Positions 13,253 through 18,668 of a stretch of DNA of 23,220 nucleotides are shown here, piece after piece. The notes below the pieces were generated by a model. The model was not told the DNA's origin, did no database searches, and saw only the letters and a program-made list of their open reading frames with translations. Source of the stretch: a virus. Every line of letters starts with the position of its first letter. Positions within the stretch are counted from its first letter, which is position 1. A program made the position numbers and the translations under genes. Location of the stretch: the IMG/VR virus record IMGVR_UViG_3300008107_001066, positions 1 through 23,220 of that record; one strand, written 5' to 3'.

Positions 13253-13478
13253 GGTAGAAGCCTTCGAAGGCGAATTGAAGAACCTACGCAAGCTAAGTGT
13301 TATCCTCAAGCACGAGGTAATGGCTGAAAAGCTCGGTGAGATCTACTTCATCTGTGGTGAAGGTGGAGAGAAGGATAAGAATAACCTTCCTGAGAGAATC
13401 CATATCTGTCCAGCATATGGATGTGATTGGTTTCAAGTTTACGAACGCACTGATAAAACTTTTGGGCCGGAGTGGTGA
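13218..13478 (+). CDS. Conserved hypothetical phage protein, 86 residues
   Basis: Small soluble protein with an N-terminal helical part (EAFEGELKNLRKLSVILKHE) and a C-terminal segment HICPAYGCDWFQVYERTDK. I recognise the CPAYGCDWFQVYERT type from many phage and prophage small proteins without known function; the Cys pair may bind metal. The ATG at 13218 has AAGGGG eight bases upstream; a TTG at 13179 would lie inside the preceding gene. The start lies inside the membrane protein gene before it. Confidence 0.72.
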   Translation: MENQRIPPMNLEVEAFEGELKNLRKLSVILKHEVMAEKLGEIYFICGEGGEKDKNNLPERIHICPAYGCDWFQVYERTDKTFGPEW

Positions 13479-13484
13479 TTTTTC

Positions 13485-13526
13485 TGTTTACTTTATTGTG
13501 AAAATGAGTTATATTGAAAATATAAC
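13485..13526 (+). promoter_or_regulatory. Weak promoter and dyad ahead of the beta-helix gene
   Basis: TTTACT (13487-13492), 16 bases, TTATAT (13509-13514) form a divergent member of the TGTACA class. GTTATATT (13508-13515) and AATATAAC (13519-13526) are perfect inverted copies covering the -10. The leader ATAACGAATGGAG (13522-13534) is identical to that at 5356-5368. Confidence 0.4.
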
Positions 13527-13540
13527 GAATGGAGTTTGAT

Positions 13541-14074
13541 ATGAAAAATATTTTGGATAACGCTGAGGTCTCTGGTAACGCTGAGGTCTCTGGTAACGCT
13601 TTGGTCTCTGGTAACGCTAGGGTCTCTGGTGACGCTTTGGTCTCTGGTAACGCTAGGGTCTCTGGTAACGCTTGGGTCTCTGGTGACGCTTTGGTCTCTG
13701 GTAACGCTAGGGTCTCTGGTAACGCTTGGGTCTATGGTGACGCTTTGGTCTCTGGTAACGCTAGGGTCTCTGGTAACGCTTGGGTCTATGGTGACGCTGA
13801 GGTCTCTGGTGACGCTTTGGTCTCTGGTAACGCTTGGGTCTCTGGTAACGCTTGGGTCTCTGGTAACGCTTGGGTCTCTGGTAACGCTGACATTCAATCG
13901 AATGATGATTGGTTTTCTTTCATCTATAATGGTAACACTCTCACTGGATACCGTAGTCGTAATGAAGCCGGTTACGAGCTGAATGTTGATGGTAAAGATA
14001 TTGCAATTGAAGACCTCAAAGACGGTTTTGATGTTGTCGTTCGCAATCTAATTAAGAAGTTTACACCCTTTTAA
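13541..14074 (+). CDS. Left-handed beta-helix protein with hexapeptide repeats
   Basis: A 177-residue protein. Residues 7-114 are 18 copies of a six-residue unit (N/D)A(E/L/R/W)V(S/Y)G, followed by a degenerate NADIQS. Such hexads with small residue and Val at fixed places build a left-handed beta-helix, three hexads per turn. The C-terminal 55 residues (WFSFIYNGNTLTGYRSRNEAGYE...) form a separate domain that I have seen behind such repeats in phage and prophage proteins of unknown role. No signal peptide or enzyme motif. The ATG at 13541 has GGAG six bases upstream; an ATG at 13529 would add four residues. After the TAA the same frame continues for 28 sense codons as a coiled coil, so the protein may be a truncated form. 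Possible uses: adhesin-like or scaffold protein. Confidence 0.82.
   Translation: MKNILDNAEVSGNAEVSGNALVSGNARVSGDALVSGNARVSGNAWVSGDALVSGNARVSGNAWVYGDALVSGNARVSGNAWVYGDAEVSGDALVSGNAWVSGNAWVSGNAWVSGNADIQSNDDWFSFIYNGNTLTGYRSRNEAGYELNVDGKDIAIEDLKDGFDVVVRNLIKKFTPF
13559..13882 (+). repeat. 18-base tandem repeat, 18 copies, with 54-base higher order
   Basis: Unit AACGCTNNGGTCTCTGGT repeated 18 times without a gap. Variation is nearly confined to three places: AAC or GAC in codon 1, GAG/TTG/AGG/TGG in codon 3, and TCT or TAT in codon 5. From 13631 a larger unit of three (D..L, N..R, N..W; 54 bases) occurs three times in a row, matching one turn of the predicted helix. Confidence 0.95.
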
Positions 14075-14161
14075 AACAAAGAGAAGGATGATCTGAAGTC
14101 TGTTATCAGTGATCTCGAAAAGCAGTTGGAAGAAGCTAAGAATCGTTTGAAGGATATTTGA
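14075..14161 (+). other. In-frame coiled-coil tail behind the stop of the beta-helix gene
   Basis: Directly after the TAA at 14072-14074 the same frame encodes 28 residues (NKEKDDLKSVISDLEKQLEE, then AKNRLKDI) up to TGA at 14159-14161. The pattern of Leu, Val and Ile spaced by charged residues is a coiled coil. There is no start codon in this frame. It looks like the natural C-terminus cut off by a nonsense change, or made by stop read-through. Confidence 0.55.
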
Positions 14162-14162
14162 T

Positions 14163-14402
14163 ATGTCTAGAAAAATTACTGTAGAACTAAACTGGGAAAC
14201 CGTTGATAACATTGTTGTTGGTCAACTTCGCGAAACATGGGAAAACCTGAAGGACGATCTCGGTGCTGGCAATAATGTCTTTGCATGGGGTGATCCTGAG
14301 CAAGACGATGAACTCATTCAGAAGCATATTGATGCTCTTGAGCTCATTCTGAAGTGGTACGCAACCCCAGATCAACTGGAGGATATGGGCCTTGAACCCT
14401 GA
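14163..14402 (+). CDS. Conserved hypothetical phage protein, 79 residues
   Basis: Small acidic protein starting MSRKITVELNWETVDNIVVG and ending in a helix LELILKWYATPDQLEDMG. I recognise the type as a common small protein of T4-like phages, function unknown. The ATG stands one base behind the stop of the coiled-coil tail. The stop lies inside the start of the next gene (11 bases overlap), so the run 13541-15416 is one transcription unit. Confidence 0.75.
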   Translation: MSRKITVELNWETVDNIVVGQLRETWENLKDDLGAGNNVFAWGDPEQDDELIQKHIDALELILKWYATPDQLEDMGLEP

Positions 14403-14613
14403 TCCTAGGTGTGAAGGTGAATGCCGGTTTAATGTCGGCATAGGTATGACTACGTGTACATACTATCCTCCTGTCTACGACAAACACGGTGTCAATCTCA
14501 ATCCGGATCGGAATGTAACTTCTGGAATGGTATCGTGCCATGTTTGTGACAGACAGTGGAATTATGCCACGTGTCTCGGTGAAACCGAGTTTCAGGAAAT
14601 TACAAATGGCTAA
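14392..14613 (+). CDS. Cys-rich conserved phage protein with TTG start
   Basis: A 73-residue protein that must start at TTG 14392 to include the conserved-looking NPDPRCEGEC block; GGAGG at 14378-14382 is nine bases upstream. It has Cys in CEGEC, TTCTYYPPVYDKHG and SCHVCDRQW, so a zinc-binding fold is likely. The NPDPRC...YYPPVYDK pattern is one I know from small proteins of T4-like phages, annotated without function. It overlaps the genes on both sides by 11 and 8 bases. Confidence 0.72.
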   Translation: MNPDPRCEGECRFNVGIGMTTCTYYPPVYDKHGVNLNPDRNVTSGMVSCHVCDRQWNYATCLGETEFQEITNG

Positions 14614-14917
14614 GTATCTTGTTGAAGCTATCAGCATGTTTCGTATGCGCTACGTAGTCGAGTGCGATAGCCCAGAGCATGCTAAAGATACCGTATCGAT
14701 GAACGAAGCCGGCGAGTTTTCTCAGTTGCATATCGATGAGATGATTACTTCTACTCGCGAGATCGATGACGCAGAGTATCTTCGACTCTTCGATGAGGAT
14801 AATGAATATCTTCAGGGATGGAACGACGAGCAGAAATTTAAATTTGTACACAAGGTGAATAATGAATCTGTTTATTCTCGATACATGTCCAATCAAAGCT
14901 GCTCAGCTGCAGTGTGA
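14606..14917 (+). CDS. Conserved hypothetical phage protein, 103 residues
   Basis: Soluble acidic protein starting MAKYLVEAISMFRMRYVVEC. It has an HAKDTVSMNEAGEFSQLHID block and REIDDAEYLRLFDEDNEYL, also seen in small proteins of other T4-like phages. AGGAAA eight bases upstream supports the ATG at 14606. The last 56 bases overlap the next gene in another frame, so the C-terminal 18 residues (ending SNQSCSAAV) are probably not conserved. Function unknown. Confidence 0.72.
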   Translation: MAKYLVEAISMFRMRYVVECDSPEHAKDTVSMNEAGEFSQLHIDEMITSTREIDDAEYLRLFDEDNEYLQGWNDEQKFKFVHKVNNESVYSRYMSNQSCSAAV

Positions 14918-15416
14918 TAAGCATGTGGTGAAGATGATCGTCGAGTCGGCTCAGATGCTCTCGACGGTTCATCGTATGCTTGACGGCGTAGAAACTCGTG
15001 TGCCATCAAAGTCTGGCAAGACCATGTCCAAGGCATGGACCCTGCCAGATAGCCGTGAGGATGTTTTGTACCGCGCTGTGCACATGCATCATCCTTGCAC
15101 GGTCTGGACCGCTGAGAGCAACAACAACTACAACTGGCACTATGTCCACTTTGTAGCTCTGTGTGACGAGTATACGTACCGTTATGGCAAGGTCCATGGA
15201 ACCGATAAGTTGCTTCGTGAGGTTCTCAAGAGTCCTCCGCTAAACATCCCGATCGGTTACAAGACTCCACAACCGCTGGCTATGAAGTCGAACCCAGAGT
15301 GTATGGACTATCGTGACATCGTAGGTTCATACCGCAAGTTTTATCGGACCAAGCAAGATCGCTTCAGGATGGTCTGGACAAAACGTCCGATTCCAGAGTG
15401 GTTTATAGCTGCTTAG
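14862..15416 (+). CDS. Conserved phage protein of the DKHVVKM/HPCTVW type
   Basis: A 184-residue protein beginning MNLFILDTCPIKAAQLQCDK. Conserved-looking blocks are DKHVVKMIVESAQMLSTVHR, HMHHPCTVWTAESNNNYNWH, ALCDEYTYRYGKVH and WTKRPIPEW, with several His, Cys and Asp residues that could form an active site. I know this family as a frequent protein of large phages. Some annotations link it to DNA repair glycosylases, which I cannot confirm from the sequence. It ends the transcription unit and is followed by a terminator. Confidence 0.75.
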   Translation: MNLFILDTCPIKAAQLQCDKHVVKMIVESAQMLSTVHRMLDGVETRVPSKSGKTMSKAWTLPDSREDVLYRAVHMHHPCTVWTAESNNNYNWHYVHFVALCDEYTYRYGKVHGTDKLLREVLKSPPLNIPIGYKTPQPLAMKSNPECMDYRDIVGSYRKFYRTKQDRFRMVWTKRPIPEWFIAA

Positions 15417-15436
15417 TATAAATAAGAATAACACGG

Positions 15437-15472
15437 CCGGCCCAGTAGCAATACTCGGGCCGGTTTTCTTTT
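15437..15472 (+). terminator. Rho-independent terminator
   Basis: CCGGCCC (15437-15443) pairs perfectly with GGGCCGG (15457-15463) around a 13-base loop, followed by TTTTCTTTT (15464-15472). A TATAAATA box at 15417-15424 stands just before it and is discussed under rejected items. Confidence 0.85.
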
Positions 15473-15476
15473 GTCT

Positions 15477-15484
15477 CATAAATA
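15477..15484 (+). promoter_or_regulatory. Late promoter-like box CATAAATA
   Basis: One mismatch to the T4 late box, placed between the terminator and the gene at 15502. The same variant CATAAATA precedes the late gene at 20059. Its transcript would begin near the AAGGAG ribosome site at 15490-15495. Confidence 0.4.
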
Positions 15485-15501
15485 GACCAAAGGAGTTTTT
15501 T

Positions 15502-16251
15502 ATGGCAGCCCAACAAGGATTTCAATACGAAATCAATGCATCAAATTTATTAAAAAAATATGGGATTGTTCCTAAAGACTTTAGGCCTGCTGGAGCAGGT
15601 CATGACCAACCAGATTTGATGATTATGAAAGGCAATCAAAAAGCTGGTTGTGAACTTAAGATATCTGCAGCTTCTGCTGGGTCTCTAGTAATTAAATACG
15701 ATTCAAAAGATAAAATTAATCCGTGGAAATTTGGAGACATCAAATCTACTGAAGATGAAAAACTCTTTATTAAAGAATTAGCAGAAGAAGTCGGCATATT
15801 TGATATTATTAAAGAAAACTGGAAAGACAAACCGGCAAAACGCGACAAAGATGATGAATGGAAAGCTTTTTTTGGTAATATGTCAAATAGAGAAATGTAT
15901 GAGCGTGATAAAGTTCTCTTTAAAGATATTAAAGGCTCTATTCCAGCATCAAAAATTGAAGAGTATTATATAAAGAAAAAAACATATTATGTAAATGTTG
16001 GAACCCACGGGTTCTATTTAATGGGATCTAAGAACCCCTTAAAGTTAAAAGGCATTCCACGGTTTGGAACCGCTGCAAATGCTACATACAGAGCGCGCGT
16101 CCAATATAAAGGTGGTGGCAATTATCAATTCACTTTTGAGATGCAGTTTAGTATTCCAACAAATTCTAAATCTCCATTTAATATCGCTCCGGTTGATGGG
16201 AAAACAGTCAATATTATCGAAAAAAAATTGAACCTGGCATGTTTTTTATAG
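15502..16251 (+). CDS. PD-(D/E)XK nuclease-like phage protein
   Basis: A 249-residue protein. The N-terminus GFQYEINASNLLKKYG is followed by PAGAGHDQPDLMIMKGNQ and GCELKIS, giving the spaced PD...ExK pattern (Asp about 38, Glu and Lys about 51-53) of restriction-type nucleases; GFQYE at the start supplies the Glu often seen on the first helix. The rest is Lys-rich, with a beta-rich C-terminal half (TYRARVQYKGGGNYQFTFEM). I have seen relatives in marine T4-like phages, some annotated as structural or unknown. The gene is AT-richer than its neighbours, flanked by a terminator and its own late-type box, and looks like a separate insert. Nuclease activity is inferred from motifs only. A junction-cutting or exclusion role is possible. 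Confidence 0.7.
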   Translation: MAAQQGFQYEINASNLLKKYGIVPKDFRPAGAGHDQPDLMIMKGNQKAGCELKISAASAGSLVIKYDSKDKINPWKFGDIKSTEDEKLFIKELAEEVGIFDIIKENWKDKPAKRDKDDEWKAFFGNMSNREMYERDKVLFKDIKGSIPASKIEEYYIKKKTYYVNVGTHGFYLMGSKNPLKLKGIPRFGTAANATYRARVQYKGGGNYQFTFEMQFSIPTNSKSPFNIAPVDGKTVNIIEKKLNLACFL

Positions 16252-16280
16252 TGTACATTTTTTCAAAAACGTTGTAGGGT
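16252..16280 (+). promoter_or_regulatory. Promoter of the recurrent TGTACA class
   Basis: TGTACA 16252-16257, 17-base spacer, TAGGGT 16275-16280, ATG only five bases later (16286). It is the closest match to the one at 12422-12450 and would give a leaderless or nearly leaderless mRNA. Confidence 0.72.
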
Positions 16281-16285
16281 AAACC

Positions 16286-16891
16286 ATGATCAAGAAAAGG
16301 TTTAGAGAGTTTGTTGGTTCTGGTACGCTCACGATATTCGATATCGATGAGACACTCTTCCATACGAAGGCAAAGGTTGCTGTCGTAAAGGATGGCAAGG
16401 TTGTTCGAATGTTGGATAACCAGGAGTTTAACACCTACAAGCGTAAGGAAGGCGAGACCTACGACTTCGGAGAGTTTGCGAGCGCAGAGGTATTTCGCAA
16501 GACCTCGACTCCAATCTCTCGTATGGTTGCAAAGGCGAAAGCGATCTTTGCCAACTCGAAGAAGAATCCTCACAGCCGGGTAATCATCTGCACTGCACGG
16601 GCTGACTTTGATAACAAGGATCTCTTCCTTCAGACGTTCCGTGATCATGGTCTTCCGATTGATCAGATTCACGTTGAGCGCGCTGGTAACTTGAAGATCG
16701 ACTCTTCGGCAGAAGCTAAGAAGATCATCTTCCGCAAGTATATAAATACAAAGAACTACGTTAAGCTGAGATTGTTTGATGATGCTCCTAGCAATCTTCA
16801 TGCATTTCTTTCGCTGCAAAAAGAATATCCAAACATTAAGTTTGAAGCATATTTTGTAAACCCTGATGGATCGATAAAGACGGTAAAATGA
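16286..16891 (+). CDS. HAD-family phosphatase
   Basis: A 201-residue HAD hydrolase. Motif I is FDIDETLFHT with the two Asp (about residues 19-21), motif II VIICTARADFD (Thr about 96), the motif III Lys lies in the EAKKIIF region, and motif IV is LFDDAPSN. The short N-terminus MIKKRFREFVGSG resembles the capsid-targeting-like starts of later genes but lacks the Glu. The phosphatase half of T4 Pnkp is also a HAD enzyme, and the phage kinase at 7343 lacks that half, so this protein may supply 3'-phosphatase activity; this is inference. A late promoter box lies inside the gene at 16741. The stop overlaps the next gene (ATGA). Acid-phosphatase-like action on nucleotides is the main alternative. 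Confidence 0.85.
   Translation: MIKKRFREFVGSGTLTIFDIDETLFHTKAKVAVVKDGKVVRMLDNQEFNTYKRKEGETYDFGEFASAEVFRKTSTPISRMVAKAKAIFANSKKNPHSRVIICTARADFDNKDLFLQTFRDHGLPIDQIHVERAGNLKIDSSAEAKKIIFRKYINTKNYVKLRLFDDAPSNLHAFLSLQKEYPNIKFEAYFVNPDGSIKTVK
16741..16748 (+). promoter_or_regulatory. T4-type late promoter box inside the HAD gene
   Basis: Exact TATAAATA 140 bases ahead of the ligase-like gene at 16888. It could express that gene and the nucleotidylyltransferase late, independent of the promoter at 16252. Being inside a coding region it could also be chance. Confidence 0.35.
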
Positions 16892-18057
16892 CAGCATTTA
16901 AAAATTTCTTGACCGAAGAAGTAAGTGAAGAAAAGCTCAAGCATCTTGAGCATGCAGAAGATCATGTGATTAATGCTGGCGCCGAAGGGTTCTCACACGC
17001 TTATCATAATCTCAAGGATGTGCATGATAAACTAACTGGTAAAGAGAATGCCACGAAGGTAACCATGAAGTATGACGGTTCGCCTTCTGTTGTGTTTGGT
17101 CGTCATCCTGAAACTGGTAAGTTCTTTGTTGCATCCAAGTCTGCGTTCAACAAGAATCCAAAGATCAACTACACGCATGAGGACATTGAACGCAATCATG
17201 GTCATGCTCCTGGTCTTGTAGAGAAACTGAAAGCTGCCTTGGATCATCTGCCGAAGGTAACTCCCCGTAAGGGTGTGTTCCAAGGTGATATCATGCACAC
17301 ACAAAATGATGTGCACGAATCGGGCAATAAGATTCACTTTACACCAAATACCATTACGTACTCTGCTGATAAGAACTCGCATCATGGCAAAGCAGCACTT
17401 CGTTCAAAGATCGGTGTTGCTGTTCATACCAAGTATAACGGTAAGAACCTCGAAGACATGAAGGCCGAGTATGCACCAAACCTTGATGAGTTTGGACTGC
17501 ACAAGGATGTGCATCTTATCTCTACAGAACATGACATGTCTGGCATTGATTATAAGCCACAACACCAGGCTAAGTTTGTCAAGCACATGGCAGCTGCTGC
17601 TAAGTTGCATGCAAAGACCGGTCCTGAAACTCATGCGGCCATCGAGAGCCACCGTATTCCTCTCAAGACATATATCAACCATACGGTTCGTACCGGTACT
17701 AAGCCGAATGTAAATGAGTTTATGGCGCATCTTGCTAAGTCGCATCAGAAGAAGATCGACTCTGTAAAGACTGCTGCCTCGAAGGCATCAAAGACTGCGG
17801 CAATGGAGCAAGATATTGCTCATGTCCAACGCAATCGTGGTCACTTCGAACGCATTTTGCAGATGCACAACCATCTTCAGAAGGCAAAGGATGTGTTATC
17901 TAATACACTCTCGAGTCGTGCTGAGTTTGATCATAGTATCAGTGGAAAGAAATCTAAGCCTGAAGGATTTGTGGTGGTAAGACATAATCGTCCTACTAAG
18001 ATTGTTGATCGTGCTGAGTTCTCGGCTGCTAACTTCAACAAGGACAAATCGCTGTGA
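16888..18057 (+). CDS. Nucleotidyl-ligase-like protein with KxDG motif, possibly head-packaged
   Basis: A 389-residue protein carrying the signature series of DNA/RNA ligases and capping enzymes: motif I TMKYDGSPSVVFG with candidate lysine K61, motif III-like VFQGDIMHT, motif IV KPEGFVVV and motif V-like PTKIVDR. A His-rich helical segment lies between motifs III and IV. Relatives in T4-like marine phages are usually listed as a domain of unknown function (I believe DUF6267). The N-terminus MTAFKNFLTEE closely resembles the T4 capsid targeting sequence MKTYQEFIAEA, with a possible gp21-type cut after LTE. It overlaps the HAD gene (ATGA) and the next gene (GTGA). It probably forms a covalent nucleotidyl-lysine; whether it joins RNA, DNA or another acceptor is open. 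Confidence 0.75.
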   Translation: MTAFKNFLTEEVSEEKLKHLEHAEDHVINAGAEGFSHAYHNLKDVHDKLTGKENATKVTMKYDGSPSVVFGRHPETGKFFVASKSAFNKNPKINYTHEDIERNHGHAPGLVEKLKAALDHLPKVTPRKGVFQGDIMHTQNDVHESGNKIHFTPNTITYSADKNSHHGKAALRSKIGVAVHTKYNGKNLEDMKAEYAPNLDEFGLHKDVHLISTEHDMSGIDYKPQHQAKFVKHMAAAAKLHAKTGPETHAAIESHRIPLKTYINHTVRTGTKPNVNEFMAHLAKSHQKKIDSVKTAASKASKTAAMEQDIAHVQRNRGHFERILQMHNHLQKAKDVLSNTLSSRAEFDHSISGKKSKPEGFVVVRHNRPTKIVDRAEFSAANFNKDKSL

Positions 18058-18665
18058 AGGCAATCCATATCACTCAAGGAAGATTCAATCCTGTGCATGC
18101 TGGCCACGAAATGGTCGTAAAGCATGTGATGGATGCCGCTAAGAAGGAAGGTGCAGATCATAAGATCTTGACAACCGGTTCTCATGATGCCAAGAAGAAT
18201 CCTCTGACTCCAGAACAGAAGGTCAAGCATCTGTCTCGTGCCGTGAAGGGCGCGAAGGTAGAGGCTATGGGTAAAGATCATCCTACGTTGCTTCATCAGA
18301 TGTCTAAGCTGCATAAGGCTGGTTACACACACGTAACTATGCATGTCGGCTCAGATCGTGTCCATGAGTTTCATAACTTGCTCCACAAGTATAATGGAAC
18401 TGAAGGGAGGCATGGACACTATAACTTCAAGAGCATCAAGGTCAAGTCTGTCGGCGGCGAGCGTTCAGACACAGGTGAAGGAATTGCTGCTGCTTCTGGT
18501 ACGGCAATGCGCAAGCACGCTTCAGCCGGAGACAAGGAGTCGTTTCATAAGATGGCTCCGGCCGGGATGAGTAAAGCGCACAAGGATGAACTCTATCATG
18601 ACGTTCGTAAGGGCATGCCCATGCCCTTACGAGTCCTTTATTGCGAGATTCAAGAACTGGATTAA
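18054..18665 (+). CDS. HxGH-superfamily nucleotidylyltransferase
   Basis: A 203-residue enzyme starting at GTG (GTGA overlap with the gene before). GRFNPVHAGHE near the N-terminus is the GRFxPxHxGH motif of cytidylyl-, pantetheine- and NMN adenylyltransferases; MHVGSDRVHEF and SGTAMRKHASAGD (the SxTxxR-type motif) complete the active site. NMN adenylyltransferase, making NAD, is one likely reaction; transfer to another phosphorylated partner is also possible. The gene is translationally linked to the ligase-like and HAD genes, so the three products probably serve one pathway. A strong hairpin (18606-18631) lies in the last codons. The C-terminal sequence after RKGMPMPL may be atypical, since the hairpin encodes it. 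Confidence 0.82.
   Translation: MKAIHITQGRFNPVHAGHEMVVKHVMDAAKKEGADHKILTTGSHDAKKNPLTPEQKVKHLSRAVKGAKVEAMGKDHPTLLHQMSKLHKAGYTHVTMHVGSDRVHEFHNLLHKYNGTEGRHGHYNFKSIKVKSVGGERSDTGEGIAAASGTAMRKHASAGDKESFHKMAPAGMSKAHKDELYHDVRKGMPMPLRVLYCEIQELD
18606..18631 (+). repeat. 11-base perfect inverted repeat in the 3' end of the nucleotidylyltransferase gene
   Basis: CGTAAGGGCAT (18606-18616), loop GCCC, ATGCCCTTACG (18621-18631). The stem is GC-rich and would be stable in RNA. The following CTTTATT is only a poor T-run, so it may slow or partly end transcription or protect the 3' end before the late genes. Confidence 0.6.
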
Positions 18666-18668
18666 CTA

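Noticed and set aside
13559-13882. CRISPR-like tandem repeat
   Set aside because: The copies are directly adjacent without spacers and form part of a coding frame.
13559-13882. Diversity-generating retroelement target
   Set aside because: Codon 3 is the hot spot, but it switches between whole codons rather than at A positions only, and no reverse transcriptase or template repeat is in the window.
13493-13897. Long minus-strand frame reading SVTRDP repeats, and a second plus-strand frame with VTLGSL repeats
   Set aside because: Both are open only because the 18-base repeat has no stop in these frames. The hexad frame has the ribosome site, a non-repeat C-terminal domain and a known fold type.
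15417-15424. TATAAATA late box behind the gene at 14862
   Set aside because: Exact match, but a transcript would start right at the terminator stem and carry no gene; more likely chance, or a remnant.
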